Below are positions 52,197 to 61,404 of a DNA stretch of 64,000 nucleotides, in pieces; the stretch's first letter is position 1, and every line of letters begins with the position of its first letter. Location: contig NZ_JBIQWA010000003.1 of assembly GCF_046591575.1 (NCBI RefSeq), positions 1 to 64,000 on the forward strand, given 5' to 3'. The stretch comes from Marivita sp046591575. GTDB lineage: Bacteria > Pseudomonadota > Alphaproteobacteria > Rhodobacterales > Rhodobacteraceae. The notes under the pieces were generated by a model. It worked only from the letters and a program-made list of their open reading frames with translations. It ran no database searches and was not told the DNA's origin. A program made the translations under genes and the position numbers.

Positions 52197-53942
52197 ATGA
52201 ACCTCTTTTCCGATATTCGGACCCTGGTGATCGACAATCTGGACGCAATGGTGGCAAGCGGCGCTTTGCCCGGCGGGCTGAGCTTTGACAACGTGACGGT
52301 GGAGCCTCCGCGCGATCCGCTGCATGGCGACATGGCGACCAATGCCGCGATGGTTCTGGCCAAACCAGCCGGTCAGAAACCGCGTGACATCGCCGACGCC
52401 TTGGCGGTGAAGCTTGCGGATGATCCGCGTGTGTCCAGCGCCGACGTGGCCGGACCAGGTTTTTTGAACCTGCGGCTTGATCCGTCGGTCTGGCAATCAC
52501 TGCCCCGTGCAATTCTGACCGAAGGTGTCGCCTATGGGACATCGACCATGGGGCAGGGCAAGCGGGTCAACGTGGAATTCGTCAGCGCCAATCCCACCGG
52601 CCCGCTGCATGTCGGCCATACCCGCGGAGCGGTGTTCGGCGATGCGCTGGCCGCGTTGCTGGATTACGCAGGCTACGATGTTACCCGCGAATACTATATC
52701 AATGACGGCGGCGCGCAGGTCGATGTGCTCGCCCGGTCGGTTTACCTGCGCTATCTTGAGGCGCATGGCAAAGAGGTCGCCTTTGAAGACGGCACCTATC
52801 CCGGCGATTACCTGATCCAGGTCGGTCAGGATCTGAAAGCCAAGGTGGGCGATGCCTATGTCGATAAGGGCGAACACCTCTGGCTTGAAGAGGTGCGCGA
52901 GTTCGCCACCGACGCGATGATGACGCTCATTCGCCAGGATCTGGCCCAGCTTGGCGTCAAGATGGACACGTTCTTTAGCGAAAAGTCGCTTTATGGCACC
53001 GGTCTGATCGAAGCTGCGATCAAGGATCTGGACGATAAGGGCCTGATCTATCGCGGCACGCTTGAACCACCCAAAGGCAAAAAGCCCGAAGATTGGGAGC
53101 CGCGCGAACAGACCCTGTTCAAGTCTACGGCACATGGCGATGATGTGGACCGGCCCATCATGAAATCAGATGGGTCGTGGACCTATTTCGCCCCCGATAT
53201 CGCCTATCACTATGACAAGGTGCAACGCGGCTATGATCTGTTGATCGATATTTTCGGTGCCGATCACGGCGGCTATGTCAAACGGATGAAGGCCGCGGTT
53301 TCGGCGTTGTCCGAGGGCAAGACGCCTTTGGATATCAAGCTGACGCAGCTGGTAAAACTGTATAAGAATGGCGAGCCGTTCAAGATGTCGAAACGGGCAG
53401 GGACATTTGTTACCCTGCGTGACGTGGTTGACCAGGTCGGCCCAGACGTGACCCGCTTTGTCATGCTGACACGCAAGAACGATGCGTCGCTTGATTTCGA
53501 CTTCGACAAGGTGCTTGAGCAATCCAAGGACAACCCGGTCTTTTACGTGCAATATGCCAACGCCCGTGTGCATTCGGTGCTGCGCAAGGCGGCCGAGGCG
53601 GGCATTGCCGTAGATGATGCCACCCTTGCACAGACCGATCTTGCCAGCATGACACATGACAGCGAACTGGCCGTTGCGCGCAAGCTTGCCGAATGGCCGC
53701 GTCTGGTAGAGATCGCCGCGCGCACCAATGAACCGCATCGCATCGCGTTCTATCTGTTTGAATTGGCCTCTGATTTGCACGCGCTCTGGAACAAGGGCAA
53801 CGACGTGCCCGAGCTGCGGTTTTTGCAAGACGGCAACACCCAGGCGACACAGGCGAAAATCGCCGTCGCACGGGCCGTGTCTGTTGTTATTTCCGCCGGT
53901 CTTGGTATCTTGGGCGTGACGCCAGTCGAAGAAATGCGCTGA
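52197..53942 (+). CDS. argS: Arginyl-tRNA synthetase
   Basis: 581 residues. The class I motifs HVGH (138-141 in NPTGPLHVGH) and the KMSK-like FKMSKRAG near residue 400 are present, with an additional N-terminal ArgS domain and the C-terminal DALR anticodon-binding helix bundle ending LGVTPVEEMR. It charges tRNA-Arg. AAAGGA lies before the ATG. It heads argS / SPOR / nagZ / scpA / scpB. Confidence 0.97.
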   Translation: MNLFSDIRTLVIDNLDAMVASGALPGGLSFDNVTVEPPRDPLHGDMATNAAMVLAKPAGQKPRDIADALAVKLADDPRVSSADVAGPGFLNLRLDPSVWQSLPRAILTEGVAYGTSTMGQGKRVNVEFVSANPTGPLHVGHTRGAVFGDALAALLDYAGYDVTREYYINDGGAQVDVLARSVYLRYLEAHGKEVAFEDGTYPGDYLIQVGQDLKAKVGDAYVDKGEHLWLEEVREFATDAMMTLIRQDLAQLGVKMDTFFSEKSLYGTGLIEAAIKDLDDKGLIYRGTLEPPKGKKPEDWEPREQTLFKSTAHGDDVDRPIMKSDGSWTYFAPDIAYHYDKVQRGYDLLIDIFGADHGGYVKRMKAAVSALSEGKTPLDIKLTQLVKLYKNGEPFKMSKRAGTFVTLRDVVDQVGPDVTRFVMLTRKNDASLDFDFDKVLEQSKDNPVFYVQYANARVHSVLRKAAEAGIAVDDATLAQTDLASMTHDSELAVARKLAEWPRLVEIAARTNEPHRIAFYLFELASDLHALWNKGNDVPELRFLQDGNTQATQAKIAVARAVSVVISAGLGILGVTPVEEMR

Positions 53943-54015
53943 CAAAAGCGCCATGGCTGGCCGAGGCAAAGGCAAGGAACACCGGCGACCGTAATCGCCG
54001 GCACATGAGGCAGAC

Positions 54016-55029
54016 ATGGCAGACATGCATATGACGGGCTCCGTGCAGGGGCAGGAGTCGTCGGGCAATATCGCCTCGGCGGCCAATTGGCTGGGCGCGG
54101 CAATGTCACTGGCGTTGATTGTTGGTGTATCGGTCTGGGGATACCGGCTGATCATGCGGGACGTGTCAGGCGTGCCGGTGGTGCAGGCCATTGAGGGCCC
54201 GATGCGGGTGGCCCCCGACAATCCCGGCGGTCGCATAGCGCGGCACGAAGGTTTGGCGGTCAATGATGTGGCGGGCACGGGCGCGTCGACACCGCCGCCA
54301 GATCAGCTGGTCCTGGCCCCCCAGCCGCTCGACATCACCGAAGAAGACATGCCGGTGACGCAACTGGCCGCACCGCAAGAGCCGGATGCACAACAAATGC
54401 CGGGCGCGCTCAACGCACAGGAAGAGGTCGCGCTGGCCTCTTTGCAACAAGAGACCCAGACGGCTGACCCCGAACAGGCGCTGGCCGATATCGTCAACGC
54501 GGATGATCCGATTCAGGCGCTGGCCGATCAGATTGCGGCCAATGCGACACCGCTGGGCCAGATCGACGCAGACCCCAACGCAGGCGCGTTTGACGATGCC
54601 GTGCAAGCACAGGTTGCCGCCATCGCCCCTGTGGTTGACAGTATCCCCGCGTCGGTGCCCGGCGTGTCCCGGTCCTTGCGCCCCGCACCGCGGCCCGCCG
54701 GTTTGGTGCAGGCGTCTTTGTCGGTGCCCGCAGCCCCGTCACCCAGCACGTCTGAAATCAACCCGGCAGAAATTCCGGCAGGCACCCGGCTGGTTCAGTT
54801 CGGGGCCTATGACAGCCCCGAAATCGCCCGTGAACAATGGCTCAAACTCCAGGGCCGGTTTGGTGAATATCTGACCGACAAGGACCGCGTCATCGAAGAG
54901 GCCACATCCGGCGGTCGCGTGTTTTTCCGGCTGCGCGCGCACGGGTTCAGCGATCTAAGCGATTCCCGCCGGTTCTGTGCTGCTTTGGTGGCCGAAGGGG
55001 CTGACTGCATCCCGGTTGTGAGCCGGTGA
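54016..55029 (+). CDS. SPOR domain protein (FtsN-like)
   Basis: 337 residues. A single N-terminal membrane span (about residues 26-46, LGAAMSLALIVGVSVWGY), a long Pro/Ala/Gln-rich periplasmic linker and a C-terminal SPOR domain (~250-337, RLVQFGAYDSPEIAREQWLKL...CIPVVS) are seen. SPOR domains bind denuded septal peptidoglycan. Position before nagZ is the normal alphaproteobacterial arrangement. Its stop overlaps the nagZ GTG by 4 bp. Confidence 0.88.
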   Translation: MADMHMTGSVQGQESSGNIASAANWLGAAMSLALIVGVSVWGYRLIMRDVSGVPVVQAIEGPMRVAPDNPGGRIARHEGLAVNDVAGTGASTPPPDQLVLAPQPLDITEEDMPVTQLAAPQEPDAQQMPGALNAQEEVALASLQQETQTADPEQALADIVNADDPIQALADQIAANATPLGQIDADPNAGAFDDAVQAQVAAIAPVVDSIPASVPGVSRSLRPAPRPAGLVQASLSVPAAPSPSTSEINPAEIPAGTRLVQFGAYDSPEIAREQWLKLQGRFGEYLTDKDRVIEEATSGGRVFFRLRAHGFSDLSDSRRFCAALVAEGADCIPVVSR

Positions 55030-56039
55030 CACCACACCCCTGTGCGGCAGCCATTTTTGGATGCGACGGCGCACGTCTGTCAAAAGACGAACGCGCGTTT
55101 TTTGCTCGGGCCAACCCGTTCGGGTTCATACTTTTTGATCGCAACCTCAAGGATCGCGACCAGATCCGCGCGCTGACCGGAGAGCTGCGCGCGGCGGTGG
55201 GATGGGCCGCGCCCATCTTCATTGATCAAGAGGGCGGCCGTGTTCAGCGCCTGCGTCCCCCGCTGGCCATGGAATGGCAACCGCCGCTGGATCACGTCGC
55301 ACGGCTTGGGGCCAATGCGGTCGAAGGGATGCGGCTGCGATACCAGATCATCGCGCATGAATTGATGGATCTCGGGATCGACGCCAATTGCGCCCCGATG
55401 CTGGATATTGCCCGCCCCGAAACGCACCCGTTTTTGAAGAACCGCTGCTATGGGTCCGATCTGGACACTGTGATCCGCATTGGCCACGCGGTGATTGACG
55501 GTCTGGTGGCCGGAGGCGTGTTCCCGGTGATCAAGCATATCCCGGGCCACGGGCTGGCGCAGATGGACAGTCATCTTGATCTGCCCAGAATCGACGCGTC
55601 GGCGGATGACATGATCAACATGGATTTCGCAGCGTTTCGGCCTTTTGCGGATGTCGCAATGGGGATGACGGCACATCTGGTCTATACCGCCTTGGGTGAA
55701 ACCGGTCCGGCAACCACCTCTGCGACCATGATCAAGCGGATCCGCACCGATATCGGCTTTACCGGTTTGCTGATGACCGATGACATTTCCATGCAGGCCC
55801 TGTCAGGTACGGTTCCCGACCGTGCGGCTGCGTCGATTGCGGCGGGATGCGATGTTGTTCTGCATTGCAATGGCGATCTGCGCGAACGTCAGGCGGTGTA
55901 TGACCGTATTGGACAGATGTCGGCAGCCAGTCAGGCCCGCGCCAAGGCCGCTCTCGACACCCGCACCGAAGCGCAGGATGTTGACATTGCAGCGCTCAAA
56001 GCCAAGCTGGCCACGCTAGAGCAAGGGCCCGGGACATGA
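55026..56039 (+). CDS. nagZ: Beta-N-acetylhexosaminidase NagZ
   Basis: 337 residues, GH3. The NagZ signature KHIPGHG with the following DSHLDLPRID and the late nucleophile-containing LLMTDDISMQAL (Asp) are present, as are FILFDRNL and DQEGGRVQRL at the N-terminus. It removes GlcNAc from anhydromuropeptides in cell-wall recycling. The start is GTG within the GTGA overlap with the upstream gene. It ends in an ATGA overlap with scpA. Confidence 0.95.
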   Translation: MTPHPCAAAIFGCDGARLSKDERAFFARANPFGFILFDRNLKDRDQIRALTGELRAAVGWAAPIFIDQEGGRVQRLRPPLAMEWQPPLDHVARLGANAVEGMRLRYQIIAHELMDLGIDANCAPMLDIARPETHPFLKNRCYGSDLDTVIRIGHAVIDGLVAGGVFPVIKHIPGHGLAQMDSHLDLPRIDASADDMINMDFAAFRPFADVAMGMTAHLVYTALGETGPATTSATMIKRIRTDIGFTGLLMTDDISMQALSGTVPDRAAASIAAGCDVVLHCNGDLRERQAVYDRIGQMSAASQARAKAALDTRTEAQDVDIAALKAKLATLEQGPGT

Positions 56040-56830
56040 CAGACCCCACATCAGACGCGTTTGACACATCCGTCGCCGAACGGCTGGCGGCCGAGGCGCT
56101 GATTGTGGATGTGGACGGGTTTGAAGGCCCTCTGGACCTGTTGCTCAACCTGAGCCGCACGCAAAAGGTGGATTTGCGCAAAGTCTCGGTTCTGCAATTG
56201 GCGCAGCAATATCTGGCCTTTGTCGATCAGGCCAAGGCACTCAGGATCGAACTGGCGGCAGATTATCTGGTGATGGCCGCCTGGCTGGCCTTTTTGAAAT
56301 CGCGGTTGCTTTTGCCGCCCGATCCCACGGATGACGGCCCCACCGGCGAAGACCTTGCTGCGCATCTGGCGTTTCAACTCGAACGGTTGCAAGCGATGCG
56401 GGATGTTGCCGCCAAACTGATGGCACGGGATCAATTGGGGCGGGATTTTTTCGCCCGCGGCCTGCCCGAAACGGTCGAACGTGTGCGCAAGGTGGATTAC
56501 ACGGCAACGCTTTTGGATCTGATGCAGGGCTATGCGCGCATTCGCACGAAAGACGAATTCCGCCCCTTTGTCATGGACCGCGACGCCGTTTTTACGATGG
56601 AACAGGCGCTGGAACGTATGCGGGGGCTGATCGGTTTTGCAGGCAGCTGGACCGACATCGCGACCTACATGCCCGATGGCTGGAGCGAAGATCCGGTGCG
56701 CTGGCGATCGGCCACGGCATCGACCTTTGCTGCCTCTCTGGAGCTTGCCAAAGAGGGCAAGGTCGAGATACGGCAATCCGATACGTTCGCCCCGATTGAA
56801 CTGCGCCGCAAGGAGCCTCGCAGTGACTGA
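56036..56830 (+). CDS. scpA: Segregation and condensation protein A
   Basis: 264 residues. VDGFEGPLDLLLNLSRTQKVDL and DYLVMAAWLAFLKSRLLLP are characteristic of ScpA, the kleisin of the SMC complex. It bridges SMC heads and carries ScpB on the middle region. Start in the ATGA overlap with nagZ; the end overlaps the scpB GTG by 8 bp. Confidence 0.93.
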   Translation: MTDPTSDAFDTSVAERLAAEALIVDVDGFEGPLDLLLNLSRTQKVDLRKVSVLQLAQQYLAFVDQAKALRIELAADYLVMAAWLAFLKSRLLLPPDPTDDGPTGEDLAAHLAFQLERLQAMRDVAAKLMARDQLGRDFFARGLPETVERVRKVDYTATLLDLMQGYARIRTKDEFRPFVMDRDAVFTMEQALERMRGLIGFAGSWTDIATYMPDGWSEDPVRWRSATASTFAASLELAKEGKVEIRQSDTFAPIELRRKEPRSD

Positions 56831-57482
56831 AACGTCCGATATTCCAGAAAGCCTGTTCGAAGCGCCCCCCATGGCCGAACAAGAGCGCATGGTCGAGGCG
56901 ATCCTTTTTGCCACATCCGAACCTGTCACGGTCAAGGATCTGAACGATCGTATGCCACACGGCTCGGATGCCGCCGAAGCCCTGATCTATCTACGCAAAC
57001 GCTACGAGGGCAGGGGGGTGACTGTCGTCAAGGTCGGAGATGCCTGGGCGATCCGCACGGCGCCCGATCTTGGGTTTTTGATGCAGAAAGAGACGGTCGA
57101 GACCCGCAAGCTTAGCCGCGCCGCGATCGAAACACTGGCGATCATCGCCTATCACCAGCCCGTCACCCGCGCCGAGATCGAAGAAATCCGCGGCGTGTCG
57201 GTCAGCCGGGGCACCGTCGATCAACTGCTTGAAATGGAATGGATTCGCTTTGGCCGACGGCGTATGACGCCGGGCAGGCCCGTGACCTTTGTGGTGACAC
57301 AGGATTTTCTGGATCACTTTGGCCTGGAATCCGCCCGCGACCTGCCGGGGCTCAAGGAACTGCGCGCGGCCGGTCTTTTGGAAAACCGCCCACCGCCCGG
57401 CACCGTGCCGCAGATGGGCGACGGCGATGTGGATGCCGAAGAGCAGGCCGCAGAGGGCCAGTCCGAACTGTTCGAAGATTAA
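56823..57482 (+). CDS. scpB: Segregation and condensation protein B
   Basis: 219 residues. Two winged-helix domains are visible (VEAILFATSEPVTVKDLNDRMP and AAIETLAIIAYHQPVTRAEIEEIRGV), and the conserved GRPVTFVVTQDFLDHFGL. It starts at GTG 56823, with GGAG about 9 bases upstream, overlapping scpA. It completes the SMC-ScpAB module. The C-terminal ~30 residues are acidic. Confidence 0.93.
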   Translation: MTETSDIPESLFEAPPMAEQERMVEAILFATSEPVTVKDLNDRMPHGSDAAEALIYLRKRYEGRGVTVVKVGDAWAIRTAPDLGFLMQKETVETRKLSRAAIETLAIIAYHQPVTRAEIEEIRGVSVSRGTVDQLLEMEWIRFGRRRMTPGRPVTFVVTQDFLDHFGLESARDLPGLKELRAAGLLENRPPPGTVPQMGDGDVDAEEQAAEGQSELFED

Positions 57483-57627
57483 CAGCGTCACAAGCGCGAT
57501 TTTTCGGAAAGGCACTGGAAATTGGCGAAAAATACCTCAGATTTTAAGCACAATGCCCGAAAATCGACGCAATTGTCTCTTAGCTGACAGGCTGAGGCAG
57601 TCTTGAACGCAGTGATAGGAGGACACA

Positions 57628-57777
57628 ATGAACCTCAACCAGATCATTAACATGGTCATGCGCACCGTGATGCGGCGCGTGGTCAATTCAGGCATCAATG
57701 CCGGTATGAACGCCGGACAAAAGGCGCTGACCAAGCGGAAAAAACCGGCAGAGCCGGTCGACGACAGGCAGCCCTAG
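57628..57777 (+). CDS. Small basic protein (49 residues) after scpB
   Basis: MNLNQIINMVMRTVMRRVVN is followed by SGINAGMNAGQKALTKRKK and an acidic tail. GGAGG lies five bases upstream. The helical, Met/Arg/Asn-rich start and the Gly-Ala repeats suggest an amphipathic, perhaps membrane-associated peptide. Its stop codon overlaps the dcd stop codon of the opposite strand (CTAG at 57774-57777). I do not know the function. The 145-bp gap before it has no other gene. Confidence 0.7.
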   Translation: MNLNQIINMVMRTVMRRVVNSGINAGMNAGQKALTKRKKPAEPVDDRQP

Positions 57778-58853
57778 GCGCTGGCGAAATGTTTGGACAG
57801 TTTTAACCCCTGTCCCTGATAATTCGATTTGATTCCCGCGCCATAAAGCTGGCTCGGGGATTGATCCATTTTTTCATACACCAGACGCCCCACGATTTGC
57901 CCGTGCTCCAACACAAATGGCGCTTCGTGGCATCGCACCTCAAGCACGCCGCGCGATCCGGTCCCGCCCGCCGCGTCATGGCCAAAGCCGGGGTCGAAAA
58001 AACCGGCGTAATGCACACGGAATTCTCCGACCATTGCCAAAAACGGAGCCATTTCAGCAGCATAGTCCGGCGGGATATGAACCGCTTCGCGGCTGACCAG
58101 GATGTAGAACGCATCTGGATCAAGGATCAATCGGCCATTGCTTGTGCGCAATTCTTCCCAAAATTCCGCCGGTGGGTAATGTCCCAGCTTATCAAGATCA
58201 ATCACCCCGGTATGCGGCTTGGCCCGGTATCCGACCAGATCGCCGGTTTCGGGACGAAGATCGACAGAAAATCCCAAACCGTCGCTGATCACCGCCGGGC
58301 CGCCATTTACCAGCGTTTGCGCGTCGTGCAGGGCTTTTAAGGCGGTGTCTGACAAAACGGATTGGCCGCGGCGAAACCGGATCTGGTTAAGACGCATTCC
58401 CGGACGTACCAAAACCGAAAACGAACGCGGACAGATCTCGGCATACAGGGGGCCGGAATAGCCTTGTGCCACACGGTCAAATTCGGTGCCTTCGTCGGTG
58501 ATTGTGCGGGTCAGCAGATCCAGCCGGCCTGTCGAACTCTTGGCATTGGCCACCGCGCTGATATCGTCGGGCAGGGATAGGCGCTCCATCAACGGCACCA
58601 GATACACGCAACCTTTTTCCAGAACCGCCCCGCCCTCCAGCGAAATCCGGTGCATCTCGAAATCAGCCAGCCGGTCCTCGACCCGTTGTCCCATACCCGC
58701 GAGAAACGACGCGCGCACGCGGTAAGCCACTGAACCTAAACGCAAATCAAGGCTTGCTGGTTGAACCTGACCGGCCACGAACGGGTGCTCTGCCGCGATG
58801 ACACCTTGGTCCATCAGCTGCGTGATTTGCTGGTTGGCCAGAACGCCTGTCAT
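57774..58853 (-). CDS. dcd: Two-domain 2'-deoxycytidine 5'-triphosphate deaminase
   Basis: 359 residues, about twice the size of E. coli Dcd. The N-terminal half has VQPASLDLRLGSVAYRVRASFL and NAKSSTGRLDLLTR, and the second half repeats dUTPase/Dcd-like features (FDPGFGHDAAGG, LEVRCHEAPFVLEHGQIVGRLVYEKM). This long form is common in Alphaproteobacteria. It forms dUTP from dCTP for thymidylate synthesis. ATG 58853 with AAGGAC upstream is preferred; the longer frame has a basic extension. Confidence 0.9.
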   Translation of the reverse strand: MTGVLANQQITQLMDQGVIAAEHPFVAGQVQPASLDLRLGSVAYRVRASFLAGMGQRVEDRLADFEMHRISLEGGAVLEKGCVYLVPLMERLSLPDDISAVANAKSSTGRLDLLTRTITDEGTEFDRVAQGYSGPLYAEICPRSFSVLVRPGMRLNQIRFRRGQSVLSDTALKALHDAQTLVNGGPAVISDGLGFSVDLRPETGDLVGYRAKPHTGVIDLDKLGHYPPAEFWEELRTSNGRLILDPDAFYILVSREAVHIPPDYAAEMAPFLAMVGEFRVHYAGFFDPGFGHDAAGGTGSRGVLEVRCHEAPFVLEHGQIVGRLVYEKMDQSPSQLYGAGIKSNYQGQGLKLSKHFASA

Positions 58854-58952
58854 AGTCTTTGTCCTTGTCCGCCGTTTGCTTTGCATATCAAGCCGGACAC
58901 CCGCGCACGAGGGCGATTCGCGCGGCGCGTTGGTGATAGCGATGGAAATGAT

Positions 58953-59029
58953 TGGTCGGGCTAGCAGGACTCGAACCTGCGACCTTCCGTCCCCCAGACG
59001 GACGCGCTACCAGGCTGCGCCATAGCCCG
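58953..59029 (-). tRNA. tRNA-Pro (anticodon GGG)
   Basis: The minus strand reads a 77-base cloverleaf. The acceptor arms CGGGCTA/TAGCCCG close it, the anticodon arm TCCGT-CTGGGGG-ACGGA gives anticodon GGG, GGTTCGAGTCC is the T loop, and CCA is encoded at 58953-58955 on the plus strand as TGG. No integrase or repeated 3' end lies beside it. Confidence 0.95.
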
Positions 59030-59098
59030 ACTGACGCCTGTCATAACGGTTTTGCATCAGGCCGCAAGAGCGAAAATCGCACCTTGCGCACAGATCCG

Positions 59099-60031
59099 TT
59101 AACCGACTCTTGCCCGAAGCTGTTCGACAATCGGTGCAATCTGCCGGGCCGTTTCCGGTGTCAGATGGGTGATCCGCGCCAAAACCGACAGCGCACCCGG
59201 CGGCGGGTCATCCGCTGGCGCATCGACAACCGCCTCTGGCATTTCCATGGCAGGGGTAGGGTCGGGGTCAGCGGCAGCGACAGGTGTCGGATCAGGGGCC
59301 GATGGCGCAGGCGCGTTTGCTTGGACCTCCTCTGGCTGCTGTATAAATCCAGGCAAAGGGGCTGGCTCTGACGCATCTCCCGGCTCGTCATCAGGGATGT
59401 CAGACGTCTCCGGCACCGGTTCCGCAACCTCTTCGGGACTGTCCACCACATCCGGTTCAGGCGTGATGTCCGCATGCGCGACAGGCTCTGGTTCGGGCGG
59501 GATTGTCTCTGGCTGAGGCGCATCATCGGGCTGATCCTGCGCCTCTGGTTCAGGCTGCTCTGGTTCGGCGGAGGGTGTTTCGGGCGGCTCCGCTGCAATC
59601 TCTTCAGGACCGACATCTTCGGCGACCGCGTCTTCAGCAACAGTTTGCGGTGCTGGATCAGTGTCTACCGGCTTAGAGAACGGAATAACCCGGTCCTCGG
59701 GATCAGGGATAACGACATCGTCGATAAAGACATCTTCGGCATCCTCTTCGTCTCCTACACTTAATGTGCAAAGTGAAGAAACGTGTTTAATCCCTTTTTC
59801 ACGCAGTATTTTTTGTGCGCCTTTGATGGTCATACCATCTTCGTGCAGCAGCTTTTTGATCCCCCCCAAAAGCCGCATATCCGCAGGCCGGTAATAGCGT
59901 CGGCCACCCGCACGTTTGACGGGTTTGACTTGGGTGAATTTGCTTTCCCAGAAACGCAGAACATGGGCGGGCGTGTCCATCCAGTCAGCGACTTCGCTGA
60001 TGGTGCGGAACGCATCTGCGGACTTGCTCAT
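59099..60031 (-). CDS. MerR-type regulator with long acidic Pro/Glu-rich region
   Basis: 310 residues. The N-terminal winged HTH (~9-75; FRTISEVADWMDTPAHVLRFWESKF, GGRRYYRPADMRLLGGIKKLL) is MerR-like. It is followed by about 170 residues dominated by Pro, Glu, Asp and Ala, then a short C-terminal helix (LSVLARITHLTPETARQIAPIVEQLRARVG). The usual MerR effector domain is absent. It follows ihfA by 6 bp, the normal alphaproteobacterial order, so it is transcribed with fabH/plsX or ihfA. Target genes are unknown. Confidence 0.85.
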   Translation of the reverse strand: MSKSADAFRTISEVADWMDTPAHVLRFWESKFTQVKPVKRAGGRRYYRPADMRLLGGIKKLLHEDGMTIKGAQKILREKGIKHVSSLCTLSVGDEEDAEDVFIDDVVIPDPEDRVIPFSKPVDTDPAPQTVAEDAVAEDVGPEEIAAEPPETPSAEPEQPEPEAQDQPDDAPQPETIPPEPEPVAHADITPEPDVVDSPEEVAEPVPETSDIPDDEPGDASEPAPLPGFIQQPEEVQANAPAPSAPDPTPVAAADPDPTPAMEMPEAVVDAPADDPPPGALSVLARITHLTPETARQIAPIVEQLRARVG

Positions 60032-60037
60032 GGCGAT

Positions 60038-60340
60038 TTAGCCCTTGTTGCCAGCGGCGACGCGGTCTTTCATAAGGTGCGATGGGCGAAAGGTCAGAAC
60101 CCGGCGCGGGTTGATCGGGACCTCTTCGCCGGTCTTGGGATTGCGGCCGACACGGGCTGCCTTGTCTCGAATGGAAAAGGTGCCGAAAGACGAGATTTTG
60201 ACCTGTTCTCCGGCCACCAGAGCGTCGGACATATGGTTCAGAACCGCTTCGACCAGGTCGGCGCTTTCATTGCGCGACAGGCCCACTTCGCGAAAAACAG
60301 ATTCGCTAAGATCCATCCGTGTCAGTGTTTTTTGGCTCAT
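60038..60340 (-). CDS. ihfA: Integration host factor subunit alpha
   Basis: 100 residues. TLTRMDLSESVFREVGLSRNES and the beta-arm GRNPKTGEEVPINPRRVLTFRPS are IHF-alpha/HU family features. It bends DNA as a heterodimer with IhfB. ATG 60340 is used rather than the TTG one codon earlier. It lies between fabH and the MerR gene. Confidence 0.95.
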   Translation of the reverse strand: MSQKTLTRMDLSESVFREVGLSRNESADLVEAVLNHMSDALVAGEQVKISSFGTFSIRDKAARVGRNPKTGEEVPINPRRVLTFRPSHLMKDRVAAGNKG

Positions 60341-60432
60341 CAAACAATCCCCCGAGTTTTCGCCAGAATGAGGCCAGCGAATTTCCGAGTCAATATCAAT
60401 GGCTTGCGGCAGGGAATTTAGAGGAAATTCGC

Positions 60433-61404
60433 CTACCAGCGCAGGACAACGGCCCCCCAGGCCAAACCGCCGCCAATGGCCTCGGTCACGATCAGATCGC
60501 CTTGCTTGATCTGGCCGCGCTCGACCCCGACAGACAGGGCAAGGGGGATGGATGCCGCCGACGTGTTGCCGTGGTCCTGAACCGTGACGACCACATGATC
60601 CATCGACAACCCAAGCTTTTTCGCGGTGCCCTGAATGATGCGCAGATTGGCCTGATGTGGGACAATCCAGTCGACCTCGTCACTGGAAATCCCTGCGCCG
60701 TCCATGGCCGCTGTTGCCGTTTTTGCCAGCTTTTCAACGGCATGGCGGAAAACCTCTTTGCCTTGCATGCGCAAAAATCCGGTGCTGCCGGTGCTGACAC
60801 CGCCATCGACATACAAGATGTCTTTGTGCTGCCCGTCGGAATTCAGATCCACCGACAGGATGCCGCGATCGGTCTTGTCGCCAACGCCGTCCTGCGCTTC
60901 GAGGATCACCGCCCCGGCACCATCTCCGAACAAGACGCAGGTCGATCGGTCCGTCCAGTCCATGATGCGGCTAAAGGTTTCGGCCCCAATCACCATGATG
61001 CGCTTGGCCTGGCCAGACACGATCAGCGCATTGGCTGTGGTCAGCGCATAGACAAATCCCGCGCAGACCGCTTGCACGTCAAAGGCAAATCCGCGCGTCA
61101 TTCCCAGGGCCGATTGCACCATGGTTGCCGCCGAAGGAAAGGTCAGGTCCGGGGTAGAGGTGGCCAGCACGATGGCGTCCAGATCATCGGGGGCAAGCCC
61201 GGCATGGGCCAGCGCCTTGCGCGCGGCCTGAGTCGCCAGATCCGAGGTGGTTTCCGTATCGTCGGCAAAATGGCGGTTTTGGATGCCGGATCGCGCGCGA
61301 ATCCACTCGTCGGAGGTGTCGAGCGAGGCTTCGAATTCAGAGTTTGGTACAACCCGCTCGGGCAGGTAATGCCCCAGCCCAACGACAACCGCGCGTGTGG
61401 TCAT
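60433..61404 (-). CDS. fabH: 3-oxoacyl-[acyl-carrier-protein] synthase III
   Basis: 323 residues. The Cys-His-Asn triad is seen at Cys114 (VQAVCAGF), PHQANLR and HGNTSAAS. It starts fatty acid synthesis from acetyl-CoA and malonyl-ACP. Its start overlaps the plsX stop by 4 bp. Confidence 0.96.
   Translation of the reverse strand: MTTRAVVVGLGHYLPERVVPNSEFEASLDTSDEWIRARSGIQNRHFADDTETTSDLATQAARKALAHAGLAPDDLDAIVLATSTPDLTFPSAATMVQSALGMTRGFAFDVQAVCAGFVYALTTANALIVSGQAKRIMVIGAETFSRIMDWTDRSTCVLFGDGAGAVILEAQDGVGDKTDRGILSVDLNSDGQHKDILYVDGGVSTGSTGFLRMQGKEVFRHAVEKLAKTATAAMDGAGISSDEVDWIVPHQANLRIIQGTAKKLGLSMDHVVVTVQDHGNTSAASIPLALSVGVERGQIKQGDLIVTEAIGGGLAWGAVVLRW

Noticed and set aside
57537..57734. A 65-codon minus-strand frame
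   Set aside because: It is antisense to the 49-residue gene, which has the good ribosome site and a sensible sequence.
58953..59029. A tRNA-borne integration site for a genomic island
   Set aside because: No integrase and no second copy of the tRNA 3' end seen in the window.
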